Below the pieces are notes generated by a model, which saw only the letters and a list, made by a program, of their open reading frames with translations, was not told the origin of the DNA and searched no databases. Of a stretch of 64,000 nucleotides of DNA, positions 1 to 14,900 are shown one piece after another. Position numbers and translations under genes: made by a program. Origin of the DNA: Periconia sp. R9002 (lineage: Eukaryota; Ascomycota; Dothideomycetes; Pleosporales; Periconiaceae); contig JAMAHW010000093.1 of NCBI GenBank assembly GCA_023627715.1, forward strand, positions 62,001 to 126,000, in the 5' to 3' direction. The number at the start of each line of letters is the position of its first letter. Positions within the stretch are counted from its first letter, which is position 1.

Positions 1-604
1 CAGCCAAGCACCACACTTCACCGAATGCGACGCACTTCACCGTTATCAAGAAGTTTTCGGGCTTCTGAGAAAGCTTGAGTCCGCAACATGAATTGTAAAG
101 AAGCAGTTCTATATCGAGCCTAGTCCTTCAAGAAGAGGAAAGTCATAAAACGAAGAAGACGAGTTTGGGCAGGAGTTTGATGTATTATATCAGTCTTCTA
201 TCAATCCAGCCCCAAGGTACCGCGCGAAGCAACGGTGACGCTTATCTACCCTTGCAGTGACGATCATACCTGATCTGATACTGTTTGTCATCACACACAC
301 CACGCGTTGCCCGACCGTATCAATTATCTGAAGGTGCATACTCGGATCATGAGGACTGCAGGCAATATTGAACGCTCTGTCGACCCTTTCCGCTACTAGG
401 AAGGTGTCTACGGTGTGATCAATGTTACACTTGCATCTTCTTTCCGTTAGAGTGCAGTAACAGCATATAAAAAGGCTTCAGTTTCCGCCAACACCTGCCC
501 TCAACTCACTCAGTGCCGCTCCATCAACGAACCGCTTGCCTTGTCTCATACAGTGACCTCTCCACCTCTTATCAGTCGAGTCTCCATTGAAACAGTCTTC
601 CACG
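1..604. other. Upstream region of the subtilisin gene, no gene seen
   Basis: I see no convincing coding exon here. The last ~140 bases hold a TATA-like element and the pyrimidine-rich leader of the protease gene; the rest shows no feature I can support. Confidence 0.6.
466..473 (+). promoter_or_regulatory. TATA box of the subtilisin gene
   Basis: A clean TATAAAAA lies about 130 bases before the protease ATG and is followed by a CT-rich leader. Position and sequence suit a strongly transcribed secreted protease; function is inferred. Confidence 0.55.
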
Positions 605-2030
<1,426 letters not shown>

Positions 2031-3512
2031 GAGTGTGTGCATCATAATTGTCAAAGCCCCCTATAGTACATTAGCCTGCCGTATCGTAACTAAATCCTCT
2101 TATAATTTAATCTATCTTGTATAAACTAGAATCGGTGCGTACTTATATGCACTCACAACACTTATCTCCACGTACAACTCTTCGAGTGTCGCTTCCCCCT
2201 AAAATTATCAATCTCTTGCTAGTAAGTAGGATATAAGGAGAGTGTTTCTATAAAATATCTTTACCAATCTTTTACTAAATTTGCTATTAAAGAAGATCGA
2301 TTTCTTTTATTACTATACTACAGGTCCTTATAGTGTTTTGTGAGTGCGGGACATTTCGACACCCGCGTGACGGTTAAGGAGAAAGAAAACCCAGATCAAT
2401 CAAGACACAGACCACTGGTCACGAATCGCCTGGCCCGCTCAGCAACCCCACGCTGGAGGCGGTGCCGCTAAAAATTACTCTCTCCACAATCGCAGGCATG
2501 GGTGCCTTCGCTCATAAAGAAAGGATCACATGGAGAGATGGCGATGATGACGGTTTAGCCCCATCTATGGTAGACGAAATTTCCTCGTCTTTTTACTAAA
2601 ACAGTGATGGATATACTGACGTTGCGAGTACCTAGGTGAAATGCTTAGACGACCAAGCGAAGCTTACCAAGACGATGATGTGCAGCAGGGGAGGGTGTTT
2701 GGGAAGGGTCTGGCCGAGGACGTGTACATGATTACCTATGAAGGTAACTATTGCGCTTTGCACCAAGAAAGGACGTTTCAGGGCTAATTCTGGGGTGGAG
2801 AACACCGAACAAGGGGAAAAGCGCGCTCGCTCGGATGGATTACGCGTGCTGCCGACTCTTTGATACGCGGGTTTCGTACGATACGACTATATACGGCCCC
2901 AGACTGCAAAAAATTCACAGGACACTATTCCGCGCGTGGGATGGTTTATAGAATGGCGAGCGGGTTGATAGCACGAATTACTTACACATGTATGTAGGGC
3001 CATTACATCCATGTAGGCACAGAAATGTGTACCTGCAATAGGAATTTCTACGGTCTTATTTGCATGTGCCATGTGGTCAAGAGCCAATCAAAGCACAGTG
3101 TGGCGCAATATCCAGAAATCCTTCCAGTGTAGAGGCACGTAGGATAGGTACTTACAGAAGATCGCAGTGCATGTGCATCTAAGGTGATGGATCAGGTTGG
3201 TCATCCATCGTTCAAGCCGCCTCAGACTGTACGAGGGCACCATTCACAGCACTTGATAGGTGCCACAGCCTCACACGATACGACCGTGGGCGGTGCATTG
3301 ACGTAGTTCAGGGCCACTAGACCACCACAGTACAAGGATGCCAACGGCGAAATGCGCTTTCCACCCAAACCCTATAGGTAGCTTATAGCTATCCCTACCT
3401 AGGTACTTAATCATCATACCTTCAATCTTTCAGATGCTTCCTCTCTCCTCTCTTCACCATCTTTCTGCTGTTCTGTTTTCCCCATGATACCCTAATCTTG
3501 CTGTTCTTCGCC
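2031..3512. other. Intergenic, no gene seen
   Basis: 1.5 kb between two plus-strand genes. It begins with the AT-rich 3' flank of the protease. The only open frames are short (66 codons or fewer) with no recognisable motif. A TACCTAGGTAC-type palindromic element sits near 3398-3408, a kind of short AGGTA-rich repeat that recurs near 8335 and 41607. Confidence 0.6.
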
Positions 3513-6500
3513 ATGACGCACCAAGACCCCGCGGCTCCCCCGCCCCCACGCCAATCACCACCCTCACCACCTTCAACATCACAACCTACACCTCCTCCAC
3601 CACCTCACGAGCCCCCGCCATATTCAGACGCTGTCGTCTACGAGCTTCCCGGGACCGTGCCTGATTCACAGAATTCCTCACAGCAGAATGACCTTTATCA
3701 GTCCACCGAAGAGCCGAGGACGAAGCCCGAAGGCTCCAACTATCCAGGCGCATACCGTCCCTCGGATGCTCAGAACAGACCCCCTCCAATGTTCGTGAGC
3801 CATACCAATACTCCCTTCAATTGCTCACATGTTCCAGCACCGTATCGAGCGACCACCCCGACTTTGCCTCCTCCAATTATGAACATCTGCCAGACACCCC
3901 CCCAGGTCATGCGCCTCCAGCCTACTCTGAAATCCCCGGCACCCTAGATGACACCAACAATCAACTGGGCGGACAAGCCACCGTCGCCAACGATGGCCGT
4001 GTCAACATCAACATCAACCAAAAAGATCGCACCCTGTCGCGACTGATCCTCCCACAGCTCCAGCGCCAGCTCACTCAGGTCGATCACGGGCCAGCTCCTC
4101 CCCCACCGTACATTCCTGAATTCCTCGGTGGTGTCCCCGGGCAGGAACCTCCGCCTGCGCTCAATGTGGTCATACAAGTTGTGGGTTCCAGGGGAGATGT
4201 ACAGCCATTTGTGGCGCTGGGCAAAGTGCTCAAGGAGACGTATGGTCATCGGGTGCGGCTGGCTACGCATCCAACCTTCAAGGACTTCGTGACGGAGAAC
4301 GGACTGGAATTTTTTAGCATCGGCGGTGACCCGGCCGAGTTGATGGCTTTCATGGTCAAGAATCCGGGCTTGATGCCTGGGTTCGATACGTTGCGGAGCG
4401 GTGAAGTCGGCAAGAGGAGGAGAGCCATGGCAGAGATGCTGCGCGGTACATGGCGATCATGTATCGAAACAGGAGACGGTCTTGGGGTGGACCCGTTGAA
4501 GCAGACGGTAGAGGAGTGGATGGGTATCGAAGAACAACTCCCTGAGGCTCTGAAGAAACCATTCGTGGCCGATGCCATCATCGCGAATCCCCCAAGTTTT
4601 GGACATATACATTGCGCGGAGAAACTCGGTATTCCGCTTCACATGATGTTTACGTGAGTGGTTGTTGGAATTTGATATTACATGTCTGCTAACGTATTCA
4701 GTATGCCGTGGTCTCCAACACAACAATTCCCTCACCCTCTCGCCAACATTCAGTCTTCCAACACCGATCCCACCATATCAAATTTCATGTCCTACATCTT
4801 GGTGGAAATGTTGACGTGGCAAGGTCTGGGCGATGTGACGAATCGATTTCGCAAAGACTCCCTCGGTCTTGACCCCATCAGCATGATCTGGGCTCCTGCA
4901 ATGCTGGCTAGAATGAAGATCCCATGGACATATTGTTGGTTAGTAGAATGTGTTGTTCTTGTGATAGCGCTAACTTCTGCAGGTCTCCTGCGTTGATCCC
5001 CAAGCCCAAAGATTGGGGGAACCACATTCAAATTTCTGGCTTCTACTTTCTTAACCTGGCATCCAACTATACCCCTGCTCCCGATCTAGCGGAGTTCCTA
5101 GCTGCTGGCGAACCTCCGGTTTACATTGGTTTTGGATCGATTGTGGTGGACGATCCAGATGCGATGACCAAGATGATTTTTGACGCTGTCAAAATAACCG
5201 GAAGGCGAGCGCTCGTGTCCAAGGGATGGGGAGGGTTAGGAGCCGATCAGATGGGCGTGCCAGACGGTGTTTTCATGCTTGGCAATGTGCCCCACGATTG
5301 GTTGTTCAAGCACGTTGCAGCGGTTGTTCACCATGGTGGCGCTGGAACTACGGCTGCCGGTATCGCTGCTGGCAGGCCTACGGTAGTTGTTCCATTCTTT
5401 GGCGATCAGCCATTCTGGGGTGCCATGACAGCGCGAGCTGGAGCCGGCCCTGACCCGGTCCCATACAAAGAATTGACGGCGGAGAAGCTGGCTGAATCTA
5501 TCAATCAAGCACTCAAGCCCGAATCCCTTGAACGAGCAAAGGAGCTTTCCGAAAAGATTAGTCGCGAGCAGGGCTGTCAGAATGGCGCCCAATCTTTTCA
5601 TCAATTGCTCAGGTATGATGAGCTCAGATGCGCAATCATTCCGCGGCATGCAGCGGTGTGGAGAGTCAAGCGCACTCAAATCAGGCTCAGTGCCAAGGCT
5701 GCAACAGTTCTTGCTCAGGAGGGCGAACTGAACTTCTCCGAACTCAAATTGTATGTATCATCTTCATACTGCAAGTTCAACACTAATGCCGGCTAGATAC
5801 CGACCTCGCGAGTACGACACGGACGAAGGGCCATGGGACCCTCTTTCTGGTGGCGCCACAGCCTTGATCGGTACAGGAACGGAAATCATGATGGGAGTCG
5901 CCGATATGCCCATCGAAACCTTGAAATTACTAAACATCCACCCAGACTCTGCTAGGAGGAGCAAAGGAAAAGGCAAGGCGAAGGCGACTGCAGAGGGATT
6001 GAGTACTGCATCGTCGCAAGGAGATAGGCGGAACTTGGGTTCGCCTTCCAGTAGCCATACCACGTTACCCGGCGTGGTTACTCCAGAGAGCTCGAGCGAC
6101 CTCCCCGAGGTGACGAGCCCCTCCGCACACAGAAATTCGTTCATGGCCGAAGCTATGAAGGCGTCGTCTGAGGTCGCGCGCCCTCCCTCACCTGGTAGCC
6201 ATCGTCGTCTATTGTCACTGGAAAACTGCCACACCATACATCGTTCACGACGAGGATCAGCTACCGAAGAGCCACAAACTACGCCTACACCTCCTTTTCA
6301 GCCGACTGCGCCAAGGATGACTGGTGAATCAATCATGGGTACAGGCAAAGGGATTGGCAGGATTGTCGGCGCTGGGTTCAAGTCGCCAATGGACTTCTCC
6401 ATGAACATTGCGAGGGGGTTCCACAATGTGCCGAGACTCTACGGAGCGGAAGTCAGGCAAGTCGACAAGGTCACCGACTTCAACAGTGGCATCAGGACTG

Positions 6501-7884
6501 CTGCCAAGGTATGTCGCATGAATAAGTATATTTATACGGTCGTTAACAATGATAGGAATTTGGTTTCGGTCTGTACGATGGCCTAGCGGGTATTGTCAAG
6601 GATCCGTACAAAGGCGCAAAGAAGGAGGGTACTGCTGGTTTCGTAAAGGGAGTCGGCCGTGGCATCTTCAGTCTGCCGTTCCGCGTTATGGGAGGGGCTA
6701 TGTCGGTCCCAGCCTATGCCATGAAAGGCTTGTACCAGGAGATGGTCAAGAGCAAGGGAGCCAATGCACAGAATTACATTGTCGCTGCACGCATCGCGCA
6801 GGGCTATGATCAGGCTGCCAACGTGTCAGATCGGGAACGAGCAAGTATCGTCAGCCAATGGAAGCTCGTCAAGGAGGAGCAGAAGAAGAAGAGGACCCCT
6901 CACCAAGAAAAGATGGAGTCTCTGCACCATATGATGGAGGAGGCTAAGTGGAAGAAGGGAAGAAGACGAGGGGAGACTGCATCGGCCATTCCTTCACCTT
7001 CCCACAATCTCAGCCAATCTTCGTTTCCAGATCTCGGCCAGGCGAGTTCGCGGGATACGGCACCAGGGCCAGCACTTGCGCATGCAAATACCTACCCACA
7101 GGCCAATCATCCGTCTGCAGACCAAGAGAAGGAGAACCTCCGTCTCATGGAAGAAGCCATCCAAGGTTCGATTGCAGAGACTTCACGTGGCAATCCCGAG
7201 GAAGACGAGATGATCGCGCGTGCCATCCGAGCCTCAATGGCCGAGCTGGAGCGCGAGCCTGCCGAGCACGAGGACGAGGAGCAGGTGCTAGAACGCGTCA
7301 TGACGGCCAGTCTGCAGGAAGCGCAACGTGCAGGCGCCTCGGAAGAAGAACAGAAGGCGCTCGAAGAGACGCTGCGCAATTCGCTCCTCGATACGTCGGC
7401 GCGCCGCCAGCACGGCTCAGATTCCGAGTGGGACACGGACGATACGGAAGAAGACGAAAACTACCAGCGCATCATCGCGGAATCACAGAAACTCGCCGAT
7501 CTGCATCGCTCGACGTCGCGCGACATGGCCGCCAAAGAGGAGGAGGAACTCAAGCTAGCCCTCGCGCAGAGCGAGCAACAGCACGTCGACGAAGACGAAC
7601 TGCTACGCAAAGCCATTGCCGAGAGCGAGAAGCTTCATGATGGCGGTGAGAAAACCAACGACGAAGAGCTGCTCCGCAAAGCCATGGAGGAATCCGCTAA
7701 AGCTGAGGAGATGAGACTGAGCGAGCTAGAGAAGCAGAGGACTGAGGAGGACATCGTGCTCGAGTACGTCAAGAAGCAGAGTTTAGCGGAGGAGGAGCAT
7801 AAGAGGAGGGTTCTTGGCGGTAGGGATACCGCAGGTGAGAGCTCTAGGAGCGGTGGTGGTGGTAGTAGTAGTGCTGGGGTGTAG
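3513..7884 (+). CDS. Sterol glucosyltransferase-like protein (GT1/GT28) with PPxY motifs, VPS13-like segment and UIM array
   Basis: Exons 3513-3790, 3838-4653, 4702-4938, 4983-5750, 5797-6508 and 6556-7884 give 1,379 residues. The N-terminus is Pro-rich with PPPY, PPAY and PPPPY motifs (about residues 37, 118 and 178), typical ligands of WW domains. A glycosyltransferase-28 N-domain starts near residue 200 (VVGSRGDVQPF), and the UDP-sugar-binding C-domain has HHGGAGTT near 559, as in UGT51/ATG26 sterol glucosyltransferases. No GRAM or PH domain is seen. Residues ~880-995 (GTGKGIGRIVG, GLYDGLAGIVKDP, FVKGVGRG) resemble the glycine/amphipathic C-terminal region of VPS13/ATG2 proteins. The C-terminus (~1128-1351) carries about nine UIM-like repeats with A-I-x-x-S cores. 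The likely role is membrane-lipid glycosylation or remodelling linked to ubiquitin; substrate unproven. The first intron uses a weak GTTCGT donor and is my least certain boundary. Confidence 0.9.
7122..7800 (+). repeat. Array of nine UIM-like repeats in the glycosyltransferase-like protein
   Basis: Within the last exon, acidic segments each lead into an A/V/I-x-x-x-S core: EEAIQGS, RAIRAS, RVMTAS, ETLRNS, RIIAES, LALAQS, KAIAES, KAMEES and YVKKQS. This matches the ubiquitin-interacting-motif consensus (acidic run, Ala, Ser). Some copies are degenerate: Ala is replaced by Val, Leu or Ile in copies 3, 4, 5 and 9. Confidence 0.75.
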
Positions 7885-8967
7885 ATTTCTCGTTTTTTCT
7901 TTTCCTTTCTTTTGTAAGCAGCGAAATGGAGAGGGGATTGGGATTAGATACCAAGGATTCATTGACGTGGGGAATGGAATGAAACGGAAATGATTTTACT
8001 CGTATGTATGTAATGATGTGCGGGCGTTTGCTTATTTGTGTACACGAAGGGGAATAGTGTTTTTTTTTTTTTTTTCCTTCTTATCTTCTTGGAAAGGTTT
8101 AATTGCACGTAACCTACGCAACGCACGCATCCACACACGAGAAGAAGAAATAAAAAAAGGGGGGCAGGTTAGGAATTCCATACATATGTACATTTTTCTC
8201 CTTTAAAGGGAATAGAACAATATACACACACCCTGCGAGCGAGCCTGAGCGTGGCATACATATTGGCAAAGAAAAAAAAAGGGGGAGAAATACATAAATA
8301 GGTAGAAACCTCATCCATTTCGTTTCAATTCAGTAGGTACTTTGTAGGTATTATAGAATTCTAGACGTACATACATGTATAGTTGCGAACGTTCACGTAT
8401 CGATGTAGATTATGTATTTATTTTCTCGCAGATAGGAAAAAAAGGGGAGGGGAGGTGGGGAAGATATCATAGATGGATTGCGTAGATACATGGATGTGTG
8501 GTGAGTTGGATGGTTGGGGGTGGATTTGTTTGCTTGCGTGTTTGTAATTGGGCTAGAGGCGTATGTGTATTGATACGTGGAGTTGGTATGGGATGGGATG
8601 GGATGGGATGTTTGGAGGTATTGATGGATATGTAAATAGAGACGGAAAGGACAAGACAGGTCAGGACACCGGAGGTCTACAGTGTGAAGGTAAACTAATT
8701 TTTCTCCCATGCTCAAGCGAGCGTGTAGAGTATGTTGTGCATGGTTAGATTGATTATTTCAAGAGGCTAGCGCCGGGTAGTCTAAGGTCATGGTAGGTAG
8801 TTGGATCTCAAAACGTTTCGATTCTATCAAAGTTCTTCGTTGTTTTTTTTTTTTTTTTTTGGGCCATTTGTCCTACCGGATTTTCTACTTTGGCTTGACC
8901 CTGCGGCGCAACTATGTCCAACTCATACCCATCACCCCAACTTCCCAAAATGAGCCATACCCTCTCT
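7885..8967. other. Convergent 3' intergenic region with simple repeats
   Basis: No gene is supported. It holds the 3' ends of two convergent genes, two T-homopolymers (about 8060-8075 and 8842-8860) and an ATGGG pentanucleotide run. Short AT-rich poly(A)-type signals are plausible on both strands. Confidence 0.65.
8588..8610. repeat. ATGGG microsatellite
   Basis: Four and a half perfect copies of the pentamer ATGGG lie between the convergent genes. Confidence 0.9.
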
Positions 8968-11900
8968 CTACAACCCCAACGCCTCATCCCCAAGCCAATG
9001 ACTCCCCCCAGCACACCTATACCCCCCACTCTGCCTAATCCACCTAAACCCCATCGGACACGGCCCCAAAACCCTCAACCTCTTCTGCCTCTTCTCCTCC
9101 TCCATCCGCTTCGTCTCGAGCTCCCTACGCATCTCCTCCTGCGCACGACGCTTGAGCTCCGCCGCGACGCGTTCTTTCTCCCATCTGCGCCTCTCTTCTT
9201 CGTGCTGTGCTTCTTCTTCCGCGCGTTGGAGGTCGCGCATGCGTTGTAGCTCGGCTTGTTTTTCTTTTTGGAGGGCAAGGTAGGCGCGTTCGAGGGCGAT
9301 GGCGGCGTGTTTGTCGTGGGTGAGCTGGGTCCAGATGGCGTCGGAGACGCCTGGGTCGCGTTGGGTTTTTAGGAGGGAGTCGATCCATTCGGGTTCGGAG
9401 AAGGTTGGATTGGTCGGATCTTCTGGGTTCGGCGAAGGGTCTTCGGGGGTTTTATCTGGAGGGGGTGGTGGTGGTTGAGTTTTTGACGCTGGGTTTGACG
9501 ATGGTTTGATCTGTGGCGCTGTACCCGATGACGAGGAAGGCGGATTGATCGGTGCGTTCTGTGTTGGGTGAGGTGCGTGTGGAAGGAATGGTTGTCGCTT
9601 GAGAGACCGCGTGGTGCCGACTGCTTCGTTGCGACGGGAGCGCTCTGCGAGAGTCTTCTCCATGACGTCCACGACGACTTGCTCGGTCAATAACAGGCTG
9701 GTGATGGGAGGTACCGCGGTGGAAATGATTTTGTTGAACATTTCCTTTGCCAGCGTCTTCACATCGCGTGCATTTCCCCAGGAATCCAGGCTGGAAAGTT
9801 GCTTGAACAGGCCGAGGATCTTACCCTCGAACTGTGGATCAGGATTGAGTAGACAGTCCATCTGCAGGGGAGCTTGCTGAGCGTTCTTTTTCAAAACACT
9901 GGTCATCAGCTTGAGCGATGTTGCCGGGTCAAGATGAGGGAAGATGATGCTCTCTGGGAAGCGACTTGTCAAACCGGGATTTTGGGACATTAATCTATCA
10001 ATATCTTTGTCGTACCCGGCAAGGATGCATATGAGCTTCTGCTTATACTTTGGCTTGGTGAGACAGTCGACAAGCTCATCCATAGCTTCGGTCGCAAAGT
10101 GACCTTCTGCTAACCGGTACGCTTCGTCAATGAACAGCACCTTACCCAGCGCTTTCTCGAGCAGCTTCTGGACCTTTGGCCCCGTGTGCCCAACATATTG
10201 ACCGACTAGATCAGTCGCGGAAGCTTCAATCACTGTTGCTTGGCCTAGGAACCCCATGTCGTAGAAGACTTTTCCCATCTTTTGAGCTGTCGTGGTTTTT
10301 CCGGTGCCTGTCAAAGTCGTTAGTAGAGATCCAGGTACTAGTGAAAAGTTCCTACCTGGAGGTCCCTTGAATAAAAAGTTGAAGGGAATGTGCTCCCGTG
10401 GATCCATATTCAACTCCCGCATATTTGCTGCTGTCGTTTGATAGCCTTGCATCTGCTTGATGATATCCTCACACCCCACAACATCTTGAAACAACAATGG
10501 AAGGTTCGTCGCGGCGCGTGCACCTCTATCAAACTCGGGATCAATATCAATAGCCTCAAATGTATCCATATGCTTCACTTTTCCAGAGGACAGATGTTTC
10601 TGATGGAGACCTTTGGCACGGTCGAGCATGATATCCACCTCTCCAGCGTTACCGAAATTGGGTTTGTTGCGCGCTCGCTGGAGGAACTCCATGGCGACCC
10701 GTCTTGCCTGGTCCGTAATGTTGTAGCCGATTCCCTTGAGCTTCAGCTGTAATATTCTTTCAAGCTCGGCGTCTGTGAAATCTTCGAACTCAAACGAAGA
10801 AGCAAGCGGAAAGCGTCTAGCTAAGCCAGGGTTGGTGTCTCTGAACATGTCTTCCATTTGATCTTTGTATCCCAACAAGAGTACGCAGCGATCTTCTCCG
10901 GGGACACTCTGAACCTCTGCTACGATCGTATCAATGACGGCAATCTTGAAAATGTCGGCTTTTCCGCCCCCAGCTAGCATATAGGCCTCATCGATAATGA
11001 GAACTTTTCCAACGGTAGATGCTAGGATTGCCTTGGTCTTGGCCTCGGACGCTCCAATGACGTCCCCGACAAAGTCCGCGGGGTTTTTGACCACAACTGC
11101 GCATCGTTAGCGTCTATTCATACATTCTTTCTACCAACTCACCCTCTCCATTCGACAGAAGACCAATATCTGCCAAGATGCGCCCGTATAGCTTCGCAAC
11201 CGAAGTCTTTCCAGTTCCTGGCGAGCCTACAAAACATTTGTTTAGCGAATACTGCACCAAAGGTTTCTCGGCGAGTTCCCGATCGTAGTTATACTGGACG
11301 GTGTCCAGCAGGATGTGAATGCTCTGCTTGACTGCAGATAGGCCGATTAATTCCTTTAGCTCATTCCAAGCCTTGTTGTTCTTCAGCACAGAAGATGGCG
11401 CTGGGCCTATCAAGTCCTCCTTGGTAAGCTCGTAATCGTCCGGTAGCGCGCCTGCCTTTCGCTGCTTTTGGAGTCGCTTGGCTTGTCGCTCAGTGATTTG
11501 AGAGATTTTGTTTTGAACCTCTCGAGCATTTCCAAACCCCTCTCGGCCCCGGCCTCTGCCAATTCTTCGAGCCACGATCCTGACGTAGAGTCCTTGCATA
11601 CCGTCCTCTACCTTCATCCTTCCATCGTACTTCTTCACAATGTATTGGCAGAATATTTTCTGCAGCTCCTGGTCGGTGTAGTCCTGAAACTCCATCTGGA
11701 TAGGGATCCGACTCGGAATGCCAGGGTTGTGCTCGAAGAAAGCTTCCATCTGCTTGTGGTATCCGGCCAGGACAAACACGATTTTGCCAGTGAGGTTTTC
11801 GATCTCTGCGAGAAGGTAGTCCAGCACAGCTTTGCCGCCAGGGGAGTTACCCGAAACGAGTTGATAAGCTTCATCGATGAAAAACACACCTCCACCTGCT

Positions 11901-14900
11901 TTGAGGATATCTTCAATGTGCTTTTTGCAAGCCGAGACACCATCGTTGGCTAGTGCAGAGCCGGAACTCTCGACAAAATGGGAACCAGGAAGAGCTCCTA
12001 CTTTGACCAAGAACTTGGCGTAGAGGCGAGCCATGGTCGTTTTGCCTGTCCCGGGATTACCTAACAATGCAGCGCCGAACCGTTCACCTGAAAGAGATAC
12101 GTTTTGTCGGACCACAGTATCAACCTTTGTCTTGATCGCCAAGAACTTTTGCTTGACAGGCTCCAAACCTAAAGAAGTAAGCAACCAGAAACCATAGCAA
12201 TTCACATTTCATACCTATCATATCCATCAGCTCATCAAGGGGTTTGTTTTCAGCATGCTCAAATTTCTTCTGCCAATTCCATTCGTCCTTGGCTTCACTT
12301 TCATCCCAATTTGGGGGTACAGACGAAGTTTTTGAGTTAGCTTTGTCATTGGGACTGATCGGCTGCACCACAGACTGCTTCGGTGGAGGCGTCGCCGTCG
12401 TGCTTGAAGATGGATCTCCGGCCTGTGGCCAAGAACCGGGCATGCCCTGTGTAGAAGGTAGCTGAGCCGATTTCTTCATGTTCGCCAAGTCCAGTCTCTT
12501 TTGTGCCAGGACATTTTGACGAGAACGGGTCTCGGCGGCATCTTTCATTCTCCGCTTTTCATGTTCAATCTCCTCCTCTAGCAAAGAAAGCTCCGCAGCG
12601 TATGCATCCTGTTTTGCCTGTCGTTCGCGGTCCAACTCCCAAACTCTCTTTCGCCTCTTTTCGGCTTCTTTTGCTTCCTTTTCGCACTTTCGGCAGGTAC
12701 TTCCTGCGGCCTCATGACAGAGTCTTGAGCTCTTGTGATTCTTGGGGCAAACAGATTCTACGATTGCCTTGCATTTCATCTTGGAGTGGTCCTGCAGCTG
12801 ATGACACTTTTGCGGGCATTTGTGCAGTTTGCAACTGAGTAGTACTCCGCTGTGAAAGTTAGTTGTGTGATCATTCTTAGAAGGCGTCATCTCCGACTTA
12901 CCATGGTTCATAGCAGCCTCCATCGGGACACTCTGTGTCGAAAGCTTCTGTGGTAGACAGCAACTGTTTTCTCTCTGGATGCCTTTCACATTTTACGGGG
13001 AATCCATCGTACACATGCCCATCCCGTTTCAGTTGATCCATCAATGGTACCCATACTTCTTTGCCTTTGCGACTATTCAAAAACGTATCTGCATTGCCAA
13101 TCATAATCAAAGCATCGCGCGCACGCGACAGCAATACATTAACTCTCTGGGGCGCGGACATAAATCCGATATCGCCGACTGCGTTACTTCGTGTCAATGT
13201 CGCAATGACGATTTTGCTCTCTTCTCCTTGATAGTTGTCTATTGTGGAGATTTTGATCTTCCGCTTAGTGATGTTGGCGCCGGCAGGGGAGAGGAGACCA
13301 GCACGTGTGAGCTCAAAGGAGTCCAGATCGTTGAGAATGGGGTCATTGTCCTGTGAAAGTGTGCGCATCAAACGATACAGCTGACCCAGATACGGTGTAA
13401 GCACGACAATGTCATCAGTTCCATAGCCTTGCTGACCTAAATAACGAATACATTTCAGAACCATGTCTACTTCGTATTCGTTCTCTTTGCTTGACTTGGC
13501 TCCCTCATCGCGACGATCCGCGATCTGCAGGGCATTGAGTTCGGGCTTATTGTGAGAGACAAATATGACATTGTTTTGGAATCCGCGAAGATGTGGTCGT
13601 CCTTTGGTCTTGGGGGCATCCTCAAGTTCAGGATAAGTCAGAGATCGTACGAATTTGGATATGTCGGGGCGCATACGATGTTGCTTGGTCAGAGCAACAT
13701 GAGGCACACCGGCCACCACAAGCCTTTCAAATAGAGATTGGTTGAGATTGAAGCCATCGCCCTTCTCGATGGTGAGCGAATAATTGCTAATCTTCGGTCG
13801 AAGTTGTTTGTGGTCACCAATCAAGACGAGTTGCTTTGTCTGAGACGACATTGCTGTCAAAATGTGGCTTTCCAAGATTTCTCCGGCTTCTTCCACGATG
13901 ATGATGCCAGGAGATGTTTTCTGTATCTCTTCTGTGTACATTGCCGCTGCCGTCGTAGTGCATCCGATGATGCGCTTCTCGCCCATAATGTGCGCATCCT
14001 TGCCGCGGTACAGTTGAGTGATTCTTTCTTGGCAACGATTGTATTTCGCTGCGAGATTGCCAATTTCAGAAGCTTTCTCTTCAACCAGCGCCTTGATCCA
14101 TGAATTTTTGAGTTCCTGCCGAGCTTCTGCATTCAAAGACCAAACATCGGGATACTCGTTCGGGGCTATTGCTTTGAAAAGACCAGCATCCCTGTCACGC
14201 ATCCATCGGTCATACAGATAGAAGGGACCGATATCCTTTCCTTTTTTGTCCTTCATCTTGTACTCCTCGTCACCTAAGTCTGGAATTTGAAATGCGTCAA
14301 AAAACTCCGAGTCTTCTGAAAACTCCAAGTACTCCCACAAATCCTTGCGCAAAGATTGTGGTGTGGGGAAACTGTCCATCTTCTTCATCAAAAGGATATG
14401 AAAGTCCTCTGACTGGGATTTTTGATCTTGTATCATCGCATGAGTGGTTCCCTGCATCTTGTAGGTACTCGGCTGTTCCCGTATAGAGAGTGCTTTGGTG
14501 TCATCGCTATATCTTCCCCCAAGACGGACAATGGAGCTGGAGGGGATTCCCACGTTTCGAATGTCATTGAGAAACTGGTCGAGTGCATGGTTGGTGTATG
14601 TCAAAACGAGTATCGTCTCTTGTGTATTATCGTGCAGTATCTTCGATATCAACGCTCCAATGAAAGACTTTCCGGTACCAGGGGGTCCCTGAATAAGACT
14701 CACTCGCTTGGATATACCCGCCAACAACGAATCGGCTTGTGCATCATCGAGTTCGATTTTTGTGTCAGTTTTGAGTAGGTCTTGCAGGTTCTGATTCCGG
14801 GCCGAGTTAATTTGATGAAAGATGTCGGAAGGCTCAATACCAGAAAATTCTTCGCTAGAACCGTGTTGAAGATCGAGCAGCTGTTCTTGTAGAGGTACGT

